9,668 bases of DNA from Firmicutes bacterium UBA6132 (GCA_002435835.1 DIVM01000154.1:1-9668); one strand, 5' to 3'. Shown: positions 1-6,431, counted from the stretch's first letter. Numbers and translations: made by a program. The notes: generated by a model not told the origin, from the letters alone.

Positions 1-782
1 CATAAATCTGAAATTTTTAACTCTTTGTATACTAACATACCAACTATTAATGCATAAAATACTGCAATTGTCGCTGATTCAGTAGGGGTAAATAAGCCAC
101 TCATTATACCACCAATTATAATAACAGGCATTAATAATGCTAAAAATGCGTCTTTTGCAGCCTTAAACACATCTTTGATTGGTGATTTCTTTTCTCTTCC
201 AATGTAATTTCTTTTTTTACCAATAATGTAGCAATAGATCATTAATCCTACTCCCATCAAAATTCCTGGCAAAAATCCACCGATAAAAAGTTTAGCAACA
301 CTTACATTTGCCATAACTCCAAATACCAGCAACGGTATACTTGGAGGAATTATAGGCCCTATGGAACCTCCACAAGCTAATAATGGGGCACAAAATTCTT
401 TATCATAACCACGTTCTACCATGAGAGGTATCAAGATACCGCCTATTGCTGCTGTTGCTGCAATAGCAGATCCAGTTATAGCTGCAAAAAACATACATGC
501 AAGTATACTTACCATTGCAAGTCCGCTTGGGAAATGCCCTATCAGCATATCTGCAAAATTAACCAATCTTTTTGACATACCACCTCTAAACATCAAATTA
601 CCTGACAATATAAATAGAGGAATAGCTGTAAGAGCTATACTATCAGCACCTGTAAACATTCTTTGAACAACAACTAAAGGAGGAAATCCATCAATTAAAA
701 TTTGTCCAAGAGAAACAATACCTAAAGAAAACGCAATAGGAACTCCCAATAAGAAAACTAAAAATAGTACTAATATTATCAT
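1..782 (-). CDS. dctM: TRAP transporter large membrane subunit DctM, C-terminus cut by window edge
   Basis: This is the large integral-membrane subunit of a tripartite ATP-independent periplasmic (TRAP) transporter, which forms the ion-coupled transport channel with DctQ. I translated it by hand because the frame runs off the left edge. About 260 residues are present, against about 425 for the family, so roughly the last 165 are missing. It begins MIILVLFLVFLLGVPIAF and is hydrophobic throughout. Family-typical stretches are visible: FFAAITGSAIAATAAIGG, then ILIPLMVERGYDKEF, then ACGGSIGPIIPPSIPLLVFG, then FIGGFLPGILMG. The last complete codons in the window read KELKISDL. The ATG overlaps the DctQ stop by four bases (ATGA), with a GGAGGT ribosome site inside the end of dctQ, so the two are probably translationally coupled. 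No frameshift or stop is seen in the visible part. Assignment to the DctM family is secure; the substrate cannot be read from this subunit. Confidence 0.95.
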   Translation of the reverse strand, partial: MIILVLFLVFLLGVPIAFSLGIVSLGQILIDGFPPLVVVQRMFTGADSIALTAIPLFILSGNLMFRGGMSKRLVNFADMLIGHFPSGLAMVSILACMFFAAITGSAIAATAAIGGILIPLMVERGYDKEFCAPLLACGGSIGPIIPPSIPLLVFGVMANVSVAKLFIGGFLPGILMGVGLMIYCYIIGKKRNYIGREKKSPIKDVFKAAKDAFLALLMPVIIIGGIMSGLFTPTESATIAVFYALIVGMLVYKELKISDL

Positions 783-1276
783 GCCTGTTCACCTCCGATG
801 TCATTATTGGAATTAAAATTACTAAACTGGCTAATAATTTCTTTTATTTGATAATAAATCATAAGTATTCCTGCTGTAGGCAATGACAAATAATAAATCG
901 ACATTGGAATATCTAAATATGGTGCCTTTTGAGCACTTCCTGACTGAGTGAATATAAAACCGTAGTAAACCACAAAAATAAAGAATACAACTAACAATAT
1001 ATTTATCAAAATTTCCATAATCTTTCTCATTTTAACTGGAATAGAAGTAAGTAAAATATCAATATTCAAATGCTCTTTTTGTTTTACACAGTAAGCTCCA
1101 CCCCAAAATATTAAATAAACAAAACATAATCTTAAAACGTCCTGCCCCCATGCAATTGGGTTTTGAAAAACAAATCTTGTAATAACTTGCAGCAATGTAA
1201 CTACTGAAAGTATAAGCGCGCTTAGACCCATTACTAACCTTATAACTGTGTCTATTATTTTATCGACAGTATTCAT
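779..1276 (-). CDS. dctQ: TRAP transporter small membrane subunit DctQ
   Basis: This is the small four-helix membrane subunit that pairs with DctM in TRAP transporters. From the start chosen here it has 165 residues, normal for the family. Four hydrophobic segments lie at about residues 12-36, 47-65, 87-108 and 122-140. The family signature around the first loop is clear: QVITRFVFQNPIAWGQDVLR. I chose the ATG at 1276 because AAGGAGG sits 8 bases upstream (1285-1291) and the protein then begins MNTVDKIIDTVIRLVMG. An in-frame ATG at 1312 would add 12 polar residues, but it lies inside a strong hairpin and its only GAGGT is two bases away, too close to work. The gene follows dctP after a 62-base gap and overlaps dctM by four bases. 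The subunit assignment is secure. Confidence 0.94.
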   Translation of the reverse strand: MNTVDKIIDTVIRLVMGLSALILSVVTLLQVITRFVFQNPIAWGQDVLRLCFVYLIFWGGAYCVKQKEHLNIDILLTSIPVKMRKIMEILINILLVVFFIFVVYYGFIFTQSGSAQKAPYLDIPMSIYYLSLPTAGILMIYYQIKEIISQFSNFNSNNDIGGEQA

Positions 1277-1284
1277 TAATTCTT

Positions 1285-1291
1285 CCTCCTT
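1285..1291 (-). promoter_or_regulatory. Ribosome binding site deciding the dctQ start
   Basis: AAGGAGG lies 8 bases before the ATG at 1276. This is the best Shine-Dalgarno match in the gap and sets the start 36 bases downstream of the longest possible reading frame. Bases 1285-1290 can also pair with the downstream arm of the neighbouring hairpin. Confidence 0.8.
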
Positions 1292-1294
1292 ATT

Positions 1295-1321
1295 AAGAGG
1301 TGTATTATTCATACACCTCTT
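1295..1321 (-). repeat. Perfect 11-bp hairpin between dctP and dctQ
   Basis: The arms 1311-1321 (minus strand AAGAGGTGTAT) and 1295-1305 (ATACACCTCTT) are exact reverse complements around a five-base loop. The hairpin sits 17 bases after the dctP stop and just before the dctQ ribosome site. On the minus strand only two U residues follow before AAUA, so it is a poor terminator. A stable hairpin at this place in solute-binding-protein operons commonly protects the 3' end of the upstream message, giving more binding protein than membrane subunits. That role is inferred here. Confidence 0.8.
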
Positions 1322-1338
1322 TTAATGATACGTATGAA

Positions 1339-2367
1339 TTATTTGTTATTCATAACAAGTTCAACCAAAGATGGGTCAACTATACTTTTAACTGAATCTA
1401 ATTTATATAAGTCTTTTGTAGCTTCAACAAAAGATGCTTTATCTGGTTCTGTTACAATCATGCCTGCATCTTTTAATTCTTGTAAATATTGATTTTCGAT
1501 ATCATTAATAGCTTGTCTTTGTCTTGGGACTGCATTTTTAGCTGCTTGAGCAATTGCAGTTTGTAAATCTTCAGGTAATCCATTATAGAAATCATTGTTC
1601 ATAATCATGCTTACAGCCGCATATGTATGTCCATCAAGTGTCAAATGTTTTTGAACTTCATTAAATTTAGATGTATATATTGATGCTATTGGATTTTCCT
1701 GTCCATCAACCATACCTTGTTGTAAAGCAGTATATAATTCATTGAATGATACAGGTACTGCTGAAGCTTTTAAACTTTCCATTAAGGCAAACCAAATTGG
1801 AGCTTCTTGAACTCTTATTGATAATCCTGCCATATCAGCTGCTGATTTTATCTCAACAGAATTATTTGTAAAATGTCTGAATCCAAGTTCACCAAAACCT
1901 AAATGTTTGAATCCTTGCTCTTCAAATTTTGGTTCAAGTTTTTCTGTTATTACACCATCTAAAGCTTTATAAGCTTGGTCTTTATCTTCGAACATATATG
2001 GTATGGATAAAACCTGTGTATCAGGAACCCAAGCTGGTAGTGCACCATCAGTTGTGACAACTGTCATTTGTATAGTTCCTAATTTAACACCTTCTGCAGC
2101 CTCTCTTTCTCCACCAAGAGATCCATTCGGATAAATATTTACAGTAAGATTTCCACTGTATAGTTTTTCTAATTCTTCTTTGAAATATTGTGCCATTATT
2201 GTAGATTGATGTTTTTCATTTCCTACTGTAGCTATTTTAATTTCAATTTTGTCACCTGAAGTTGCTTTATTTGCTTCTTTTCCATCTGTAGAATTACCAC
2301 TTGCACAACCTGTTAATACACTCATAATCATTGTAAAAGCTAAAATGATACTAATAATTTTTTTCAT
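1339..2367 (-). CDS. dctP: TRAP transporter substrate-binding lipoprotein DctP
   Basis: This is the extracytoplasmic solute-binding protein of the TRAP system, anchored as a lipoprotein as usual in Gram-positives. The 342-residue product starts with a basic, hydrophobic signal peptide and a lipobox LTGC, with the lipidated cysteine at residue 21, then a polar Ser/Gly/Lys-rich linker to about residue 39. The mature domain has hallmarks of the DctP family: GGEREAAEGVKLGTIQM near 85-101, GFRHFTN near 162-168, GLSIRVQEAP near 181-190, and ALQQGMVDGQENP near 214-226. Arg185 aligns by motif with the arginine that salt-bridges the substrate carboxylate in this family, so a carboxylate ligand is expected. 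The ATG shares one base with the stop of the preceding gene (TAATG), and its GGAGG lies within that gene's last codons. The family is certain; the ligand is unknown. Confidence 0.96.
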   Translation of the reverse strand: MKKIISIILAFTMIMSVLTGCASGNSTDGKEANKATSGDKIEIKIATVGNEKHQSTIMAQYFKEELEKLYSGNLTVNIYPNGSLGGEREAAEGVKLGTIQMTVVTTDGALPAWVPDTQVLSIPYMFEDKDQAYKALDGVITEKLEPKFEEQGFKHLGFGELGFRHFTNNSVEIKSAADMAGLSIRVQEAPIWFALMESLKASAVPVSFNELYTALQQGMVDGQENPIASIYTSKFNEVQKHLTLDGHTYAAVSMIMNNDFYNGLPEDLQTAIAQAAKNAVPRQRQAINDIENQYLQELKDAGMIVTEPDKASFVEATKDLYKLDSVKSIVDPSLVELVMNNK

Positions 2368-3062
2368 TATCTTTCCTCCACATCATCAATGATATTAATA
2401 TTATAATCAAGTGTTAATGTTCTATCTAACACCCCATCAACCATTTTACATCTAAAATTATTACCATACTTAAATCCATTTAATACTGGAACAGTACCAG
2501 AATATATTATTACGTTTTGTAAATCGCCAACTCTTTCTTTTAATTCTGATATAATTTTTTCTACTGGCAATATATCTTTTAAACTTCCATCCTGATATAT
2601 TACTTCTTGTCCATCAACTGTTTGGTAGGAAATCAATTTTATTCCATCCCAATGATCTTTTAATTCATCATAATCCCATAATTCAGTACATATTGGTTTA
2701 GGGCAAACTTGTTTTGCTTTAGGTACACTATTACTTTCTAATTCTCTATCAGTGTGATCGCTTCCTAATCCAATATATGTTTTTCCATTAGAAATAACTA
2801 TTACGTATTCTACTTCTCCAGATGTTTTATGACCTACAAATTTTATATCGTTTTCTTGTGTCAACAATTCATGTGAACATTCAAATATAGTTGGTATTTT
2901 TTTAGGTGCTGGTACTCCAAGTTGTTCCTCTAATTCTTTAATATGTTCCATAGTTTTTTCTATATTTCTTCCTGCATAACCAATAATAAATAGTTCATCA
3001 TATTTAACTGTCATACTTTCTTCACTATGAAGACTTTTAAGTTTAAAATTCATTATTCCCAT
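2367..3062 (-). CDS. DUF2848 family protein, fumarylacetoacetase-like fold (putative hydrolase)
   Basis: The 231-residue protein matches my memory of the DUF2848 family, distant relatives of the fumarylacetoacetate hydrolase superfamily with no established reaction. Motifs supporting this are GYAGRN (28-33), LGVPAPKKIPTIF (48-60), KTSGEVEYV (79-87), IGLGSDHTDRELE (97-109), KQVCPKPI (117-124) and DHWDGIKL (136-143). The C-terminal stretch SGTVPVLNGFKYG (188-200) resembles the small glycine-rich closing motif of such folds. No signal peptide is seen, so it should act in the cytosol on material imported by the TRAP system. The ATG at 3062 has GAGGT 7 bases upstream; a second ATG three codons later is less well placed. 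It lies 13 bases after the hydrolase gene and overlaps dctP by one base, so it is firmly in the operon. Hydrolase activity is inferred from fold only. Confidence 0.85.
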   Translation of the reverse strand: MGIMNFKLKSLHSEESMTVKYDELFIIGYAGRNIEKTMEHIKELEEQLGVPAPKKIPTIFECSHELLTQENDIKFVGHKTSGEVEYVIVISNGKTYIGLGSDHTDRELESNSVPKAKQVCPKPICTELWDYDELKDHWDGIKLISYQTVDGQEVIYQDGSLKDILPVEKIISELKERVGDLQNVIIYSGTVPVLNGFKYGNNFRCKMVDGVLDRTLTLDYNINIIDDVEER

Positions 3063-3075
3063 AATAATTACCTCA

Positions 3076-3864
3076 TTAATTTATTTTATATAATTCTGTT
3101 CTTCTATCATTATAGACACAGATTGTATTCCTAATTTCACTAACTATATTCATGTCAAGATCTGCTGTTATAATACTTTCTTCATCACCAGCTTTAGATA
3201 AAACTTCACCCCAAGGACTAATTATAGATGAATGACCTCCATAAACAGTTTGTCCAGCTGTTCCACATGAGTTTACGTTTACAACATATATTTGATTTTC
3301 TATAGCACGAGCCTTATTTAAAATTTCCCAATGATTAATTCTTGGTACTGGCCATTGCGCAACAACAAAAAGTATTTCTATACCTTGTAAAGTCAATGTA
3401 CGCACTAATTCTAAAAATCTAATATCATAGCATATAATTATGCCGCACTTAACGCCATCAAGTTCAAAAACACATACGTTTTCACCCTTATTAAAATAGT
3501 CATCCTCATGCATATAAGAAAATAAATGAGTTTTACTATATTCAGCTACACAATCTCCATTTTTATTAAAAATATATGATGTATTGTATAAACCATTTTC
3601 TTTTTTGTTCATTATAGATCCAGCTATAATATTTACATTTAACTCTTTAGATAGTGATGAAAACAATAATTTAGTTCTTTCACCATTATTATCAGCAAGT
3701 TCATTCCTATTTTCTATTGGAAAAAAACCTGTGTTCCATGTTTCAGGCAAAACTATTGTATCAACATTTTCTTTAGCTGCAGTACGAATTAATTCTTCTG
3801 CCTTAATAAAATTTTGATCTGGATCAGCAAATTTCATATTCATTTGAATTGCACTAATTTTCAA
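3076..3864 (-). CDS. Carbon-nitrogen hydrolase (nitrilase superfamily), probable amidase
   Basis: This is a cytosolic nitrilase-superfamily enzyme that breaks non-peptide C-N bonds, of the omega-amidase-like type. Numbered from the upstream ATG at 3882, the catalytic residues are Glu47 (in LPETWNTGF), Lys117 (in YSKTHLF) and Cys151 (in IICYDIRFLELVR). Glu126, in MHEDD, fits the extra conserved glutamate. NHWEILNKARAIENQIYVV and GGHSSIISPWGEVL are also typical. I place the start at the TTG at 3864, giving 262 residues beginning MKISAIQMNM as in relatives. AGGAGG (3874-3879) is then 9 bases upstream, whereas with the ATG at 3882 this ribosome site would be inside the gene. It is the first gene of the operon leading into DUF2848 and the TRAP subunits, so its substrate is probably the imported compound or a product of it. 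Subfamily assignment (omega-amidase, carbamoyl or simple amide substrate) is uncertain. Confidence 0.93.
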   Translation of the reverse strand: MKISAIQMNMKFADPDQNFIKAEELIRTAAKENVDTIVLPETWNTGFFPIENRNELADNNGERTKLLFSSLSKELNVNIIAGSIMNKKENGLYNTSYIFNKNGDCVAEYSKTHLFSYMHEDDYFNKGENVCVFELDGVKCGIIICYDIRFLELVRTLTLQGIEILFVVAQWPVPRINHWEILNKARAIENQIYVVNVNSCGTAGQTVYGGHSSIISPWGEVLSKAGDEESIITADLDMNIVSEIRNTICVYNDRRTELYKIN

Positions 3865-3873
3865 TCTCAAAAT

Positions 3874-3879
3874 CCTCCT
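3874..3879 (-). promoter_or_regulatory. Ribosome binding site deciding the hydrolase TTG start
   Basis: AGGAGG lies nine bases before TTG at 3864 and directly after an in-frame ATG at 3880-3882. Starting at that ATG would encode Arg-Arg from the Shine-Dalgarno itself, a common sign of a mis-set start. Nothing comparable lies upstream of the ATG. Confidence 0.75.
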
Positions 3880-3914
3880 CATTTATGTAATTTAAGATCA
3901 ACAAATGTTTTTTT

Positions 3915-3938
3915 TACTTTTAATAAATCATAAAAGTA
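3915..3938 (-). repeat. 8-bp inverted repeat in the operon leader
   Basis: TACTTTTA and TAAAAGTA are exact reverse complements around an eight-base loop, within the predicted leader of the hydrolase operon. On the minus strand it is followed by A residues, not U, so it is not a terminator. It is all but one pair A/T in character and may be incidental in such AT-rich DNA. Confidence 0.4.
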
Positions 3939-3947
3939 TTACATCTG

Positions 3948-3986
3948 TTGGCATACGGTGTTCGGTATATGGTATTTGGTATACCA
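3948..3986. promoter_or_regulatory. Tandem operator-like repeats at the start of the hydrolase-TRAP operon
   Basis: Three related units stand head to tail on the plus strand: TTGGCATACGGTG (3948-3960), TTCGGTATATGGTA (3961-3974) and TTTGGTATACCACA (3975-3988). The last contains a perfect 10-bp palindrome, TGGTATACCA (3977-3986). TGG-TATA-CCA palindromes resemble sites of FadR/FCD-type GntR repressors, though no regulator of that kind lies in the window. The palindrome falls at +1 to +10 of the predicted transcript and the other units run to about +40, so a bound protein would block initiation or elongation. The unit length of 13-14 bp is not a whole helical turn, which fits stacked half-sites less well than one strong site with decayed copies. 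Confidence 0.6.
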
Positions 3987-3993
3987 CATTAAT

Positions 3994-4023
3994 ATTATAA
4001 TAATAAAAACATATATATGTCAA
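3994..4023 (-). promoter_or_regulatory. Sigma-A promoter of the hydrolase-DUF2848-TRAP operon
   Basis: On the minus strand TTGACA (4018-4023) and TATAAT (3994-3999) are separated by 18 bases. Both hexamers are exact matches to the consensus for the housekeeping sigma factor. Predicted transcription start is near 3987, giving a leader of about 120 bases to the TTG start. This strength implies that control comes from repression, in line with the palindrome that abuts the start point. Confidence 0.8.
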
Positions 4024-4089
4024 GCATTTTTGATAATTAATTTTAAATTAAGTTATGAATAAATTATCCCTACTCTTAAAACTATAAAG

Positions 4090-4121
4090 AAAAAAAAATT
4101 CCCCGTATCACAATGAGGAAT
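4090..4121 (-). terminator. Second rho-independent terminator after the oxidoreductase operon
   Basis: On the minus strand ATTCCTC (4115-4121) pairs with GGGGAAT (4098-4104), including one G-U pair, around a ten-base loop. A run of eight T follows (4090-4097). It stands about 35 bases beyond the first terminator and 70 bases before the -35 box of the next operon. Confidence 0.7.
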
Positions 4122-4152
4122 GCAATAAATAATATAACACTCTATTCTGAAC

Positions 4153-4195
4153 AAAAAAGGAACAAATCTTTTAAATAAAGATTTGTCCCTTTTTT
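4153..4195. terminator. Long rho-independent terminator after the MoaD-like gene
   Basis: A 19-bp stem (4153-4171 with 4177-4195) closes a five-base loop. Its one imperfect position, 4161 with 4187, is a G-U pair when read as minus-strand RNA, so the stem is continuous in that direction. The U-tract comes from the A run at 4153-4158. A matching A/T run on the other side would let it work in both directions. It lies about 120 bases after the MoaD-like stop codon. Confidence 0.85.
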
Positions 4196-4262
4196 AATTT
4201 TCTTCAACTTAGACGATAATTTTCTGATGTATAACAACATTAACTATTCTTGATAATTCTCT

Positions 4263-4292
4263 TTAAACCTCCAAGAATGCTATTTCAGTCAT
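4263..4292 (-). other. Nine-codon minigene after the MoaD-like gene
   Basis: An ATG at 4292 has AGGAAG five bases upstream (4298-4303) and opens a reading frame of nine codons, MTEIAFLEV, then TAA. It begins 23 bases after the MoaD-like stop. It is too short to call a gene on sequence alone. It could be chance, a tiny coupled peptide, or the stump of a lost gene such as the ThiF/HesA-type activating enzyme that often follows MoaD-like genes in such operons. No recognisable ThiF sequence follows. Confidence 0.25.
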
Positions 4293-4315
4293 AGGTACTT
4301 CCTATACATATATTA

Positions 4316-4540
4316 TCAACCGCCTCCAACAGGTGGAAAAATAGATAAATAATCACCTTCATTAATGACATCATCCATTTTTGCAAGTATTCCATTCTTT
4401 AGCAAAATGGCTATTTCTTTTTCTTCAATCATTAAATCTTTAATTATTTGATGTATTTGAGTTCCTTCATCATAGTCAGCTTCTACTATTTTACCTCTGC
4501 CATCACGTAAAGTTGCAAAAAGTTTAATAATAACTTTCAA
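4316..4540 (-). CDS. MoaD/ThiS-family small sulfur carrier protein
   Basis: This 74-residue protein has the ubiquitin-like sulfur-carrier pattern: beta strand MKVIIKLFATLRD, a central helix (QIHQIIKDLMI), ILLKNGILAKMDDVINEGDYLSIFPP, and the C-terminal di-glycine (VGGG) that is adenylated and thiocarboxylated by a MoeB/ThiF-type enzyme. In the MoaD role it delivers sulfur to form the dithiolene of molybdopterin, the pterin that holds tungsten in the adjacent oxidoreductase. It starts with TTG at 4540, behind AAAAGGAT (4551-4558); the nearby ATG runs into a stop after two codons. It lies 19 bases after the oxidoreductase stop, clearly in the same operon. No activating enzyme is in the window, so that function must come from elsewhere. 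MoaD-like copies beside aldehyde oxidoreductases are common and may be dedicated to that enzyme; this is inferred here. Confidence 0.9.
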   Translation of the reverse strand: MKVIIKLFATLRDGRGKIVEADYDEGTQIHQIIKDLMIEEKEIAILLKNGILAKMDDVINEGDYLSIFPPVGGG

Positions 4541-4559
4541 TCTATATCATATCCTTTTA

Positions 4560-6374
4560 TTAATATTCTCTAAGTCTTAATTCGTCAAGCTTAGCTTCCG
4601 TTGGTATTCCATTTTCAGTCCATCCTCTTACCTTATAATATTCTGGGAGAGTTTCACTTAATTTATTTACCCAGCCTTTTGAAGGACCTTCAGCTATTGG
4701 GTCTTCAAGGAGTCTCTTAGGAAGAGTATCCTGTGAAGGATCAATACCAGCTTTTAAATTAAATTGTCTTTCTATGTTCCAAATTCTTTCTCCTATTTGA
4801 ATGAAGTCATTACCTGTTAAATTAGTTCCTACTATTGCATTAACTAAATCAGCATAATCGTCAGCCCCCATTGCGAAAGAAGTAAATAAGCAAAGTCCTG
4901 AAGAGTCAATGGATGCTGTGAAGTCTTGGAATATTTTTGTCCAACCAGCTTTACCTTCAGTGCTAAACCTATCAAGTTGCTGAGGAAGCCCAAGTATTTC
5001 AGGAGAAATCATATAACCTCTTACATGACATCCTCCTCTATTAGAAGTTGCATAATTAAGTCCAATACCTTGAATTCCCCTTGGATCATAAGCAGGCATT
5101 TCTTGTTTCTTAACACTCATGGATAACTCAGGAACTCCATAACTTTCACAAAGTCTATAAGAACCCTCAGCCATTTTAGCTCCTAATCCTTTTCCTTGTC
5201 CCATCATTTTTGTCCATTCAATTACAGCCTCTGCATTTCCCCATTTTAATTCAGGACCACCTTCAAGATCTTCATTTTTAATATATCCTTTTTGATAAAG
5301 CTCCATTGCAGCTGCTAATGTTGCAGATGTAGAAATAGTATCCAATCCATATTCATTGCACCAATAATTAGCTTTAAGAATAGCTGCTAAGTCTGATACT
5401 CCACAGTCAGAACCAAATCCCCATAGAGTTTCATATTCCGGTCCTGCTCCTTCTATGTTGTCATCTATCTGAACATGTCTTCCACAAGCTATTGGGCATC
5501 TAAAACATGGATCTTTTCTTTTTAGATATTTTTCTGACATTTCCTCACCGCTTATCATATCAGCTTTATCAAAAAAAGATTCTTGAAAATTGTTTGTAGG
5601 AAGTGCACCATGTTCATTTAATATATTAACAAGAACAGCAGTACCATAAGTTGGCAATCCTTGACCTGTAACACCATTTTCTCTTATTTTCATTGTGCAG
5701 TTTTTAAAAACTTCTTTTAATTTTTCGGGATCGTTTACATTAACTTTGTTAGTGCCGCGAACTACTATAGCTTTTAAGTTTTTAGAACCCATAACAGCTC
5801 CAACTCCAGATCTTCCAGCAGCTCTTCCTCTTTCATTCATAATAGATGCCATTTTAGATAAGTTTTCACCAGCAGGTCCTATTGTTGATACTCTTACTTT
5901 ATTGCCATGAAGTTCTTCTAAAGCAGAAGTAGTTTCTCCAACAACTTTTCCCCACAATGAAGTGGCATCCAAAATTTCTACAAAGTCGTCTACAATATTA
6001 ATATATACAGGTTTATCAGCTTTACCTTCTAATATAATTGCATCGTATCCAGCAAACTTAAGCTCTGATCCCCAGTATCCGCCTGAATTAGAACATGCTA
6101 TAGTACCTGTAAGAGGTGATTTAGTAACAACCATGAATCTTCCGCCTGTTGGTGTATTAGTTCCAGTTAACGGTCCTGTCATATAAATTAATTTATTTTC
6201 TTCGCTAAATGGATCAACGTTTGGACTTACTTCATCCATAAAAATTTTTGTTCCAAGACCTCTTCCGCCTATAAATTTTATAGCATCGTCAAGATTAAGT
6301 TCTTCTTTTTTTATACTTCCATCTGTAAGATTTACTCTAAGGATAACTCCTTGATAACCAAAATAATTGTTCAT
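4560..6374 (-). CDS. aor: Tungsten-type aldehyde:ferredoxin oxidoreductase
   Basis: This cytosolic enzyme oxidises aldehydes to carboxylic acids with ferredoxin as electron acceptor, or the reverse, using a tungsten bis-pterin centre and one [4Fe-4S] cluster. Its 604 residues match the family length (Pyrococcus furiosus AOR has 605). Cluster ligands are visible as Cys290, Cys293, Cys297 (in DPCFRCPIACGRH) and Cys495 (in SSGLCLF), close to 288/291/295/494 of the Pyrococcus enzyme. Glu313 (in GPEYETLWGFG) and His450 (in GGCHVRG) fit the active-site glutamate and histidine. Other family stretches are FIGGRGLGTKIF (35-46), TGGRFMVVTKSPLTG (76-90) and GRAAGRSGVGAVMGSKNLKA (183-202). The ATG at 6374 follows AGGAGG (6380-6385) by five bases. 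It is preceded by a sigma-54 promoter and followed by the MoaD-like gene. Aldehyde specificity cannot be read from the sequence. The metal is predicted to be tungsten by family. Confidence 0.96.
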   Translation of the reverse strand: MNNYFGYQGVILRVNLTDGSIKKEELNLDDAIKFIGGRGLGTKIFMDEVSPNVDPFSEENKLIYMTGPLTGTNTPTGGRFMVVTKSPLTGTIACSNSGGYWGSELKFAGYDAIILEGKADKPVYINIVDDFVEILDATSLWGKVVGETTSALEELHGNKVRVSTIGPAGENLSKMASIMNERGRAAGRSGVGAVMGSKNLKAIVVRGTNKVNVNDPEKLKEVFKNCTMKIRENGVTGQGLPTYGTAVLVNILNEHGALPTNNFQESFFDKADMISGEEMSEKYLKRKDPCFRCPIACGRHVQIDDNIEGAGPEYETLWGFGSDCGVSDLAAILKANYWCNEYGLDTISTSATLAAAMELYQKGYIKNEDLEGGPELKWGNAEAVIEWTKMMGQGKGLGAKMAEGSYRLCESYGVPELSMSVKKQEMPAYDPRGIQGIGLNYATSNRGGCHVRGYMISPEILGLPQQLDRFSTEGKAGWTKIFQDFTASIDSSGLCLFTSFAMGADDYADLVNAIVGTNLTGNDFIQIGERIWNIERQFNLKAGIDPSQDTLPKRLLEDPIAEGPSKGWVNKLSETLPEYYKVRGWTENGIPTEAKLDELRLREY

Positions 6375-6416
6375 ATGATCCTCCTAAGTATTTTAATTAA
6401 ACTTAGTAACATATAA

Positions 6417-6431
6417 GCAAGAATCATACCA
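6417..6431 (-). promoter_or_regulatory. Sigma-54 (-24/-12) promoter of the oxidoreductase operon
   Basis: On the minus strand TGGTATGATTCTTGC has GG and GC ten bases apart, as needed for sigma-54 RNA polymerase, and agrees with TGGCACG-N4-TTGC at 9 of its 11 defined positions, including all of TGG and TTGC. The predicted start near 6405 leaves a leader of about 31 bases before the ATG at 6374. It lies directly downstream of a sigma-54 activator gene, which strengthens the call. No good sigma-A promoter is seen in this gap. Confidence 0.8.

Noticed and set aside
421..666. Plus-strand open frame of 81 codons
   Set aside because: It lies fully antisense to the DctM coding sequence, has no ribosome site, and its composition mirrors the hydrophobic DctM codons.
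1277..1312. Longer dctQ start at ATG 1312
   Set aside because: The ATG sits in a stable hairpin with its only ribosome-like GAGGT two bases away, while ATG 1276 has an ideal AAGGAGG eight bases upstream.
1295..1321. Hairpin as a true terminator after dctP
   Set aside because: Only two U follow the stem on the minus strand, and dctQ and dctM have no other promoter visible downstream, so full termination would silence them.
3948..3986. Tandem repeats as a CRISPR array or transposon end
   Set aside because: The units are 13-14 bp, contiguous without spacers, and there is no transposase, matching end or target duplication nearby.
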